Position numbers and translations under genes: made by a program
The notes under the pieces: model-generated
Databases searched by the model: none
Seen by the model: the letters and a program-made list of their open reading frames with translations, nothing else
What the model was told of the DNA's origin: nothing
Assembly: GCA_020698575.1 (NCBI GenBank)
Contig: CM036245.1
Span: forward strand, 3,967,109 to 4,031,108
Direction of reading: 5' to 3'
DNA: 64,000 nucleotides
DNA from: Bostrychus sinensis
Lineage: Eukaryota > Chordata > Actinopteri > Gobiiformes > Eleotridae
Shown here: piece after piece, positions 1 to 9,500 of the stretch
Layout of the letters: every line of letters starts with the position of its first letter
How positions within the stretch are numbered: position 1 is the stretch's first letter

Positions 1-126
1 AACATCTTGGTTAATCTCTGGAGAGTTTGCATTGAGCACACAAACCAGAACATGAACTTTGTCATTAATAGAAGGTTTTGGATTATAGAACTCATTCTCA
101 TGCGACAGTGCTTGAGCAGGGTCAAA
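1..126 (-). CDS. ifi44-like: IFI44-like coding exon 6 (runs off the window)
   Basis: The exon follows a pyrimidine-rich acceptor whose AG is at 128-127. Its 42 codons run from FDPAQALSHENEFY through NDKVHVLVCVLNA, a conserved IFI44 core strand, and are open to the window edge. The phase matches the preceding exon, which ends on a complete codon. Confidence 0.85.
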
Positions 127-3100
127 CTAAAGTGGAAGGAAGAAAAAAGAGGAAAAAAATGCGAATGAAACTTCTATTTGGTCATTTAACATATAAATGA
201 ATTGTTCACAAAATGTTAGTGACAGACTCACCTTGTACCCCTCCTTCACATGTCCTTCCATGACCAGTTTGATGTCTTCAGGTCGAACTCCCTGACTTTC
301 CCTCGCCTCCAGTCCCACAGTGTCATTGAACACAATCGGGACTATCTGCCTGTCAGCTCCTTTAATCTTGTATTGATGAGTTTTGTACTGCAACAGAGAG
401 AGTGGGTATTAAATGCTGTTGTTGTAGCTCTGTTGCTTTTCTTCGGCCTTGTTTCACTGCTGCAGGTGCAAAAATGAACACTCTCCTTTTGAGTTGTGCC
501 AGTGTTGCTTGTGAAGCCCTGGGCAGTTGTTGCTCTTGCTTGCTGATGGGAGGTGGTCTGCCCCTGAGTACTACATTAGGACTGTAGCTGTTGATGGCAT
601 CCTGGGCTGGGCTGGTGTGTAACAGATGTTGAGCGATGCGAACATCTTCTCAGAATGAAGAATGGTCGGCCGGCAGAAGACTTAGCAGTTTGTTTGTATG
701 AGGAAATATTGGCTTCATGCGTGGCCTGGGATCAGAGATTAGTACTACAAAGCTGGATTAGAGAGTTAGCGAGGTAACTTCTGGGTTAAGCCTGGGTTGG
801 CGGTACGAAGCTGGATCACTTTTTATAGAGGTAGATCTCTTTGGAAACATGCACTGAACAGCTGACCTGTTCCAGACCTGGTTAAGTTCCTGTATAAGAT
901 AAAAAGACGGCTCTTTGACCGATCAGTGATGAGCAAAGAACTGCTCTGAGAGCAAAACAAGACAAGCTGCTGGTGTGAGCGTGAGCAGGAGGGGAAGCGA
1001 ACTGCAGCAGGAGAAAAAAATGCATAAGCAGCACAGCTGACAGCAGCAAAATGTAACGCAGCATTAGAGACATTGTGAAGAAGTCGTAACTTTATGAACA
1101 TGTTATCTCTGTATTTTAATTAAAAAATATTAAAATAATTATACAGGGTTATTCAAAAATAATGAACCGGTTTCATGACGCATTCAGTTCTCAAGCATCG
1201 TCATGGAATAAGTCAGTGACCGTTTGAAAGTGGAGGGAAACATGTGAATGTCAGAATAACAAGCCTGTCTCCAATAATGACTTAATGGGGGGTGGAAATG
1301 TTGCAATAGTAATTCCATAGGAGCAGGATCTTCAGGAGCCAGCACCATTTGCTCAGAGGACTCAGGAAAAACATGCTATAGCTTGGTTCATTATTAATTA
1401 CAGTCAATGGTTTACCCTCGGTGAGTCCTCAGCAAAAGGCGTTCTGCGTTCTTGGAGTTTGCGAAAAATTTGGTTGCCACTGTGCAGCGTGCTTTTCAAA
1501 GGCAATTCAACATTAATCCACCCTCCCCTAAGAACATTTGATGGTGGTTTTGACAGTTTCAAGAGAGTGGGTGTCTGTGTAAATGAAAAAGCCCAAGACG
1601 ACCACAAGTTTCGGAAGAACAAGTGGCGAGAATCCGTGTAGTGTTTAAGGTGAGCCCGCGGAAGTCCACAAATTGAGCTAGCTGTGAGCTTGTGATCCCT
1701 CAGTCCACTCTCTGGCGTGTGCTAAGAAGACTTCTACATTTCAAACCATACAGACTACCACCGATACGCACTAACCTCAATGAGCTTAAACATCGAATAA
1801 CAACAGTGATCAACTCAGTGGATCGTGATGTGCTGAGACGCATCTGGGAGCAATTCTCTTATCGCATTGATGTTGTCTGTGCTGCAGGCGGTGGCCACAT
1901 TGAACACTTGTAAGACAAGAAATAAAAGTTGATTGTGACTTGGCTGGAGTTTTCTACTGCTTTTCCTTAATAAAATATTGTGTAATGAGATTGGTTTATT
2001 CTTTTTGAATAACCCTGTATTAAACCTTCTCGTTAAACTGTGATGAATATTTCATCAGTAAAACTCCTGCAGGCTTCTGTCTGGTTCATATCGGTTTTTA
2101 CGATAGGTAGATATAGATAGATTAAGAGTTAAGTGCACATATCTATGGCGTTGTGCCGTTTCTCTGTGATAGTAGTTTAACATGTTGGTGGACAGGCTGC
2201 TCTTTTGAGTCTTCATGCATTGAGTGAATAGCAGCTATAGTGTAGCAACCAGTATTCCCTATCCCTACCACTAATAAATGCTGTTGATTCAGTCTTAAGT
2301 GTCAAAACAGCAAACCTTTTGATTGACAGATACATGCCTCCTAATGCTAAATGTTAAAATAATTTAAACAGTTTCTTACCTGAACAGTGAAGCTCTTGAT
2401 TTCAGTGCTGGTGTTTGCTTCAGCAACATTGACAGACCGTTGGAGAATAACACTGCCCACTGTGTTGATGAAGGAGGACTTTCCTGATCCCACAGGTCCA
2501 TACACAAGGACCCTCACATGTGATGCTCCTTCTGGTTTATAATTCCTCACATAATTGAGAAGTTCATGCTTAGCTCTGAGAAAAAGTTATATTAGATGTT
2601 ATACATACTCATTAGATCAGTTAAAGTATTAAGTGCCAAATCATAAAAATGTTGTCTCCAGGCTCTTTCCAATTACAGCAGGTCTTGGCCATACTCCTGA
2701 ATTTAGTTTATATAGTTTTAGAGAGAAAGCCAAACATTTCCATGAGCTCCTCTTACTGACAGTGAACAACTGCTCTCTAACAGAAAGAAACCTTGGGCAG
2801 ACTCTGTCTGTGTGTAGGCAGCTGTCTGCCTGGATGTACATTAATTGTAATGTAAACTGCTCACCCAAAGTCAATCACTTTCCAGGGCTCTTCCAAAACT
2901 GCAAAGAAAACAATAAGAAAACAACAGTGAATCTTTGAAGTTACAGATGGCCCTTTAGAAACCACACCTCCTGACCTGTCCTGACCTTTTTCACACTTGT
3001 GGATAAAGTTGGTAGGATGTTGGAGGGATCTGAGTTCTTAGTTTTTTGAAAACTAAGGATGCACCAAAGTAAAAATCTCCTCACTGATTACTGAGATGGT

Positions 3101-3282
3101 TAGGCCAGTCATACTGATAACACTCAAGGCAAATATGTTTCTATTTATAATATAGAGTTATAGTGTTTTTAGAATTGAGAAAGCCTCTTGGATAAGAGAT
3201 AACGTCTTCTGCTTTAAAAACCAAGTCCAGATGACTTATTTTTAACCTTTTGTTGTGATGCAGAGAGTCTTCACAGATATTA

Positions 3283-3334
<52 letters not shown>

Positions 3335-4681
3335 TATGTCAGCCATGCTTCTGTCAGTCTGCCCTCCTCACATTTGTAAAGCGTAATATAAATCCAATCC
3401 ATTATTATATTATTATGAAAACAATAACAAAAATTGGGAAAATAATGATTTGATGTTTTTAACCATGTGACCATAGTGAGAATGGCACCATTAATGCTGA
3501 AGTCCTGGGTTTACTCTTGGTTATGTTGTCACAGGAAATCAGTAATAAAATGGCAGGAACTGGTTTAAAAGAGCAGTCAGAGGCAAGTCATGCATGAGTG
3601 GTGTGTTTTGTGAGTTTAAAGATACTTACATGGAGATGGAGGCGGGGGTGGAGCTGCTGTGGACGTAAAGCAGCAGAAATAATAATCAATACATTGAGAT
3701 TTGGATTAATTATCAACAGAATTAAATATAAATTCCAGTTCCACTTTATCCCTGAGTCCATCCTGCTGGGCCAATACTACTCCTAATACTACTAAGTTAA
3801 AGTTGCTGTGGACTTGAATACTGGAGTATATGCTTTCAAAAATACTTAAGTATTCAAAGTACTTTCTAACATGAGTGCAGGGAAAATAATTAGGTGAAAG
3901 TTCTGCTACATTAAACTCACAGATTTGCAGCTATAAAATATATATAAATAAAATACAACTTTATACTTAATCATACCCTCTAAAGTTAAGAGTAATTAAG
4001 CAAATTTTAGTCTAATCCTGTTTGCAGTCTCCACTTTGGATTACAATAACAAGAGACGTGTTTGTACAGGATCAGTAAACGAGAGAAAACTCAACTTTAG
4101 ACTTTAGTTAATTACACTACTCATTGTCTTATTTACCTGTTTGAACATTTATTGTTTTGCATTTTATTTGTTTTTACTTGCACTCTGTAAAGCACTTTGT
4201 GATTTTATCTGTGAAAGATGTTAAATAAATAAAGTTTACTAACAAATTTAGTCTAAAACTGGTGTAAACCTGGATTAAAGAAGGTCTAGGTCAGGTCTAA
4301 ACTGAGATGAACTCATGTTAAAATCAAGAGTGTCCAAACAAAAACTGAAGGTGGCAACAGTAAAAACCAGTCCTGAACCGGGTTTTAACCCAGTCTTAAA
4401 TAATTGAGTTAGTAATTGATTATCTTCAGTGTGTGTAAAATAACTACTAAGTAACTAATTTACTAAAGTAAAGTAAAAATACTCAATTACAAATACTTAA
4501 CTACAGTACTCAGGTAAAGTTACTTACTGTCCACTCTGCTTAAAGCTCATATTTCACAGATCTAACTGATATCATACATTTCACTTTTGTGTTACATCTG
4601 TAATAACTCACAGAGGTCCCTCTGCTAAAACAATGCACCTATTCTTGATTGTAGCTTACGTTTGCTGAAAAGACTGCCCAT
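1..4681 (-). CDS. ifi44-like: IFI44-like GTPase gene (spliced, 3' end beyond window)
   Basis: Interferon-induced protein 44 family, a GTPase-like cytoplasmic protein linked to antiviral responses in vertebrates. Six coding segments (4681-4660, 3656-3630, 2898-2865, 2575-2380, 387-232, 126-1) join with consistent phases and canonical AG/GT sites into 561 nt, 187 codons, with no stop. The product begins MGSLFSK, has a proline-rich stretch at about residues 8-16, then EEPWKVIDFG, the P-loop GPVGSGKSS (G1), and NDTVGLE (DxxG, G3). The order PW motif, P-loop, DxxG is that of IFI44/IFI44L. The C-terminal part lies left of base 1. It is divergently paired with the gene starting near 5.57 kb. Family identity is confident; which IFI44 paralogue it is cannot be said. 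Confidence 0.88.
232..387 (-). CDS. ifi44-like: IFI44-like coding exon 5 (G3 motif)
   Basis: An exact 156-nt, 52-codon exon between TTGCAG and GTGAGT. It encodes IVPIVFNDTVGLE, the DxxG-type segment of the GTPase-like domain, followed by the EDIKLVMEGHVKEGYK helix typical of the family. Confidence 0.87.
735..830. mobile_element. Short teleost dispersed repeat in IFI44-like 3' intron
   Basis: This stretch carries the words TACTACAAAGCTGGAT, GAGGTAACTTCTGGGTTAAG and GGTACGAAGCTGGATCAC, which I recognise as a very common short fish repeat (MITE-like). Related fragments (CCTTGTACTGCGAAGAC and its reverse complement) occur near 61.37 and 63.13 kb. The family name is uncertain. The rest of 388-1143 shows no exon. 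Confidence 0.45.
1144..2017 (+). mobile_element. Degenerate Tc1/mariner-superfamily element, internally deleted
   Basis: The termini CAGGGTTATTCAAAAA and its inverse TTTTTGAATAACCCTG are flanked by TA on both sides (1142-1143 and 2018-2019), the target duplication of IS630/Tc1/mariner elements. Length is 874 bp. Two remnants of one transposase are visible on the plus strand. At 1480-1620 is an N-terminal helix-turn-helix-like part containing HPPLRTFDGGFDSFKRVG. At 1692-1910 is a C-terminal part containing SVDRDVLRRIWEQFSYRIDV and ending in GGHIEHL. Stops and the loss of the central catalytic part make it inactive. It resembles the mariner-like elements with a DUF4817-type N-terminus, by memory of the family. 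It sits in an IFI44-like intron. Confidence 0.75.
2020..2379. other. IFI44-like intron, nothing recognised
   Basis: AT-rich intronic sequence between the mariner remnant and the P-loop exon. No exon, RNA gene or repeat was recognised. Confidence 0.6.
2380..2575 (-). CDS. ifi44-like: IFI44-like coding exon 4 (P-loop)
   Basis: A 196-nt exon between TTTTCTCAG and GTAAGA. It contributes one base to a split codon, then 65 codons: AKHELLNYVRNYKPEG, then VRVLVYGPVGSGKSSFINTV with the Walker A motif GxxGxGKS, then a strand ending EIKSFTVQ. It is the nucleotide-binding core of the protein. Confidence 0.9.
2865..2898 (-). CDS. ifi44-like: IFI44-like coding exon 3 (PW motif)
   Basis: A 34-nt exon between TTTGCAG and GTGAGC encoding LEEPWKVIDFG. 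The PW-x-x-I-D/W-F/G segment sits just before the P-loop exon in IFI44-family genes. Phases on both sides fit the neighbouring exons. Confidence 0.8.
3283..3331. repeat. (ATT)n microsatellite
   Basis: About 16 uninterrupted ATT triplets in an IFI44-like intron. The flanking intron, 2899-3629, shows nothing else. Confidence 0.95.
3630..3656 (-). CDS. ifi44-like: IFI44-like coding micro-exon 2 (proline-rich)
   Basis: A 27-nt exon (24 nt if the second AG of a CAGCAG tandem acceptor is used) before GTAAGT. With the split codons from its neighbours it reads PAPPPPPSPF, or PPPPPPSPF with the shorter form. A short poly-proline linker between an MGS start and the PW motif fits fish IFI44-like proteins. 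It is supported only by splice sites, phase and composition. Confidence 0.7.
3657..4659. other. IFI44-like intron with dispersed-repeat fragments
   Basis: Fragments at about 3795-3870 and 4435-4530 are rich in the words TACTTAAGTA and AAGTAAAGTA, like a widespread fish MITE. Phrases such as CCAGTCCTGAACC near 4365-4415 resemble the CCAGGACTAAA-type repeats seen later. No exon was seen. Confidence 0.4.
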
Positions 4682-4708
4682 GGTCTCTTGTTGTTGGATG
4701 AGACGAAT
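4660..4708 (-). CDS. ifi44-like: IFI44-like exon with start codon
   Basis: A 49-nt exon between AATTTCAG and GTAAGC. After 27 nt of 5' UTR the ATG is at 4681-4679, giving MGSLFSK plus one base of a split codon. No upstream in-frame start exists in this exon. MGxxxS is the consensus for N-terminal myristoylation after removal of Met, which would place the protein at membranes; this is inferred from the motif. Confidence 0.75.
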
Positions 4709-5249
4709 CTGAAATTAAATCAGGGTGAACTTTAGAATATAGAGTATAGAGTCTGAAAAGATGAATAAATGGGTTTAAAAATTAGGGCTGGACATGTTAA
4801 CATGCTTTTACTGTGTCAATGTATACATTTATTAACACTGACAATAATTTTATCTCGTGTTAGTGCTGGTGATGGCTCGGTTGTGCACGAGCCGCTTCAG
4901 AGAGCCAACTCCCATCAGCTGAAAGTCCAGCCCTCCAAACTTATATTCTGAAGAGGAAATTCCTTGAAAATGTTGGTCTATCTGCTAATTTGGTGCTATA
5001 TACACTGACAAAGTATAACCATAAATCAAAACAGCACAACACTGGCTCAATTTTAAAAGCTACACGTGGTCAAGTGAATAAATATTGAGGAGCTAAAAGA
5101 GCTGGAAGGCTTTATTGATTGAATTTGTGTGCAACAGTGCGATTAAATACAGAAGGAACATGCAATTAATAGTTATTTAAATTTTTTATTATTGCCTAGT
5201 GCTATTAAAAATAGTAATGTCTAATGGACAGGTGAACACACAGACCTAC

Positions 5250-5275
5250 CTGCAGAAGTTCTTCAAGGCAATGAA
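5250..5275 (-). other. ifi44-like: IFI44-like non-coding first exon (5' limit approximate)
   Basis: The minus strand reads CTGCAG then the donor GTAGGTCTG at 5250/5249. A TATAAAA-type box lies at about 5305-5297 on the minus strand, so a start near 5270-5275 is likely. The exon matches the plus-strand first exon in inverted orientation (15 identical bases across the donor). Confidence 0.55.
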
Positions 5276-5617
5276 CAAGTCGCTCCCTGAAAATGATTTT
5301 TATATGAAGCCCTCCCACTGTAGAGGCTCAGAGGAAGAGGCGTTGTCTTAAACAGCCTTTAAAGCTCTCAGACGATACTGGGTGAAACAGTTATACTTAA
5401 ATTAAAACAGTTTTTTCTGCCAATGGCCAACAGCTTTTTAAACAATATTTAACTTAATTTTCTGTGAGTTTCTATGGACTTAAATTTCCTTAATTTATAA
5501 CAAAAGTGAAACAGTTGAGTTGGTGCAGTCATTACACAAACAGCAGTGGGAGGAGTTTCCACAGAAAGACTTGAGTCTCTTCAGTCTTCAGTCAGACACA
5601 GACGACTACAGCTGCAG
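5256..5617. promoter_or_regulatory. Bidirectional promoter between the IFI44-like and VMHHT genes
   Basis: The two divergent first exons are about 340 bp apart. CAGTGGGAGG occurs at 5544-5553 and in inverse at 5311-5320. CTGCAGGTAGGTCTG, spanning each exon-1 donor, occurs at 5612-5626 and in inverse at 5241-5255, so the arms mirror about position 5433. An ISRE/IRF-like site AAAAGTGAAAC lies at 5502-5512, and GTGAAACAGTT is repeated at 5382-5392 and 5506-5516. A TATA-like box faces the minus gene. GGAGTTTCC (kappaB-like) is at 5552-5560. The motifs suggest shared interferon-type induction; function is inferred. Confidence 0.6.
5567..5617 (+). other. VMHHT gene non-coding exon 1 (5' limit approximate)
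   Basis: It ends CAGCTGCAG before GTAGGTCTG (donor at 5618). It is the inverted counterpart of the IFI44-like first exon. The transcription start is not defined by the sequence. Confidence 0.5.
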
Positions 5618-6528
5618 GTAGGTCTGACTTTACTGTTGTGTTGAGAGAGGGCAGAGTGAACAGGGTGTGCTGACTCTTCATGAAGTGATGTACAGCTTTG
5701 TTCATTTAGACCATATCACACAGTTTGGACATTTATTTTATTTTTATTTTAATTTTATTTATTTTTTTGCCCGCTCCACACTGGTCCTGTACGGTTCCCT
5801 GTGTAGGTGGTGAGTCTATGGGAAGGTGACTCCACACTGCCTTTTAAGGCTGAGCCTGGCCAGGTCCAGTGGGGAAGGACCCTGCCACCAAGTGGTCACC
5901 TGTGAACCCAGGCCCCTGGCCTGGCTCCAGAGGGGGGCCCCAGTATTGACAGTGTGGGCAACTGTAACGTGATGGTAGCTTGTAGGAGAAGAGTGCTAGT
6001 AAAAGCTGTTAACATGAGCTCTGAGATGGCTTAAAAGAGAGCAACAACTTAGTTTCTGACTTCCACTGGAACTTCATTATAAACTGAGAAACCATACAAT
6101 GCCAGGTCTCATTGGGGCTAAGTCTATTATTCATAGATAAAAATATATAGAATATAGCCCATATTTTTTATACAACTCATTACTGCTATCCTTAAATGTG
6201 AACCATGACTTTACATTACAGTGAATCATGAATATAAGAGGCGCCATCAAGTGGTGATATTAAGTACTACAACAGTAATATACATGCTGAACAGGGCTTG
6301 ACATTAACTTTTAAGCTCACTTGCCACGGTGGCAAGTCCTTTTCAAAAGTTACAGGCTAGTTAGTCTTTTCACTAGCCTGAATGTAACTACTTCAAATGT
6401 TTTTGTATTTATTTTATAGATTTAAAGAAAGACTTGGTTTCATGAACAGACAGGAATTTATCAGATATTTAGAAATTAACCTAAATAGAATAAACTGTAT
6501 CATTTTGCATGTATTTGCATGTGTGTTT

Positions 6529-6567
<39 letters not shown>

Positions 6568-9500
6568 TTTTCTCTGAGGACCTCCAAAATTAAGATATAT
6601 GCATAAAATGCAACCACCCAAAGCAAATAGTGAGACTAAATATGTTACCAGTCAGAATGGAACTCTATCAGCATTTGGTTGGTTGGCTAGTGCTGATGTA
6701 AAGCCCTGATACTGACTGTTACATGTAATAGATCTCAATTACTGTCATCATAAGGGGCTCATGAACTGTCACCTAGGACCTGTTTGCCATGGCAGACCCT
6801 ACTAGGTTCAGTAAGCCCCAGACGAGCACTCAAACCCCTCCAACAAAGATGGGTTACTTTCGAAATTGGTGTTGCAGCACAAAAACATAAAGATATTATG
6901 ATTGCATGGTAGCTTGATGCTTCTGTAAACAGATGTTATGAAATACATTCATTTCATAAAGTTTATATTTATGTGACTAACAAATACTGTATGTTTGTAC
7001 AATCCTTGTGTTACAGGGAATAAAATGGACGCTGCAGAGTCCTCTGTGAGTCACTGACTGTTTCCTATTCTGATTAGGCTAAAACTTCTGATACAGTGTT
7101 GACACCTGCCACAGTTATTGGAATATTCCTGTTTACATGTTAAAAACTGACAAAGGTAGCATTTTAAAATAAATGTTGAGTTAATATACGGACATAACAT
7201 GAAAAACCCAAACAATTTCAGCGCTGTCACTGTACCACATTTATAGGCCCCATATTCTGCATTTTCCTGTCTTTCTGAAACAGAGTTTTTCTCTTCTGCA
7301 TTTTTTACTTAAAATAATGTATCTGTGGAAAACCCTCTTCTGTTGGGGAGCTGTCACTTTGACTCTACGGAGAATGTGTCTGTCGCCCCCTGCTGGGAAC
7401 AGTGGAGAATGGACAGAGCATAAAATGCCTAATTAGCACAGCTATTAGCAACATGATGCCAACAGATAGATAAACGAGCTGACATGTTTCATGTGGATAG
7501 GCCCAGTATTTGCAGAGATTTTAACCATAAACCACGCTAAAAATCAGCAATTTGAATCTTTAGCAGCAAATTGTACCAGAGAACTCTTACCTGCCCTTTA
7601 TCTCAGTCTTAAACTATAGGCCCTTCAGATTGTTATGATGTGAAGTGAACTGAACCCATTCCTTTTGTTCCTTTTAGTCCTGGTCCTAGATTTGGCTAGG
7701 GCCCAAGAAAGGTTTCCAGGCTTTGAGGGCGTCCTGCTCTTCCTCTTCACTTCTGTGCTCATGGATTCTTGTTGAGTTCTGTGTTTAAACTCAGTTTGTG
7801 AGTGGATGGAGGGACATGAGCTCCTCTCTCAGACCACACTTCTCAGAACTGACACAGTCCCTCAGATGACTGGATTTCACCTGAATGACTGAGAACCAGT
7901 AAAGCCATCTGTAAATGACATTTGGTTAGAAAAAAAAGTCATTGGAAATCATGCTGCATTTCAGTGGTGAAGGTAAAAAACAAAACAAAAAAACCTACTC
8001 AAATGCAGTACATTTTTGCAGTTTTTTAAAAGACTCCAGCCTGAGCAAAGTGGCCTCCCAAACCTTTTTTGGGGTCTGACAAATCAAAAACGTCAGTTGG
8101 TGCTGTTTCCTGTAGTTTTGCCATGGGGTTTGTTAATGGCCAACATTAAAATCCTTGTACATTTCACATGCTTTCTCTATAAATCTGTTAAATTTATTCA
8201 TGGACCAGGTCTAAATATATTTGCATGAAGTGTGGCTATTTGCAGAATAGCACCACCTACAGTTTGTTTTTACTGCTTCTAGATTTGTTTTGTTTTTGAT
8301 TTTGTGTTCATATATATTTTTAAACAGCCTACAGAAAGACTTGTACCTGCCCCACCACCAGGTATGTTTACTCTTATTTTACTTTTCTTAAGCTTTATCA
8401 TTATTCATCATTATTACAGTCTTGCTGAATACTAAATACTGAGTGAAGTATGTCTAAACTAATTCAAACTAATTACCAAGTACTAGGGCTGAGTGATAAT
8501 TCAGTTTTATCAATAAATTCAAGGATTTTTTTTACATCCACCACTGGTGCTCGCCTCTGGGCTCAGAGATTTTCTTTAGGCCATATGGCCCAGCCCCTCT
8601 TTGCCAAATTCCCACTTTAATATAAATTCATCAGTATAACATTCTTGCCTTTGTCAGAACTAACACGAGTGAGACAATGATGACAAAAAAGTATTTTTTC
8701 TCATCTCGTCTAAATAAAACTGATGCAGATGTGTAAAGCTCATGATCTTGCTGCTTCATAGTTAATCATACGTCATTTAATAATGTCTTTGTAAATTTAT
8801 ATAAAATCCTTTCCATCAGAAAATATAATGGAGGGGCTATGCACATGGCTTCTACTTTGGTTTTGGACTAAACCTCGGCTTTGGTTTTGTGGATTATGGA
8901 CTAGAATTTGTGGTGAGTCACAGTTTGTCTTCATTTTTTGGTTTCTGGGTGAAAGTCTAACTCAGTTTTTGGACAATATTTAAATTTGTTATTATGTTAA
9001 TACATGTGCTACTCCAGTAGCACAAACCTCTGGGTGATCCAGCAGCCGGGTAGCACAGGCCCCAGAGCGATGTAGCAGGCTCTAGTTTCATGCCAAGAAA
9101 GAGTACTACAGATGCAGTGTTTGCTTTGAGGATGCTGCAGGAGAAGTACAGAGAAGATCAGAGGGCTCTGCATTGTGTTATTGTAGATTTAGAATAACCT
9201 CATGCATTAATGAAGCAGTAACTTTGCATCGTTATTGCCCATGTACTTGTGGGATTTTTTTAAATGCAAGCAGTGATAACACTGACACAATTTAAGACTT
9301 TTACCTTTTTACATTTTAGTACAAGTGTAACAGTGATGTGAAACATGTACATCATTCAGTACACAATTTGAGTGAGAATTATTTTAAGAGTTTGAGAAGC
9401 ATGAGTGACTTTTTTTTCCTCTTTCAGTATTTTGCAGAAACGTTCGGAGGCTTTCATCCAAGCTGAAAGTCCACACCATTGTTACTGCAGAAACATATGG

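Noticed and set aside
2633..2938. 101-codon plus-strand open frame
   Set aside because: It overlaps the IFI44-like PW exon antisense and has no features.
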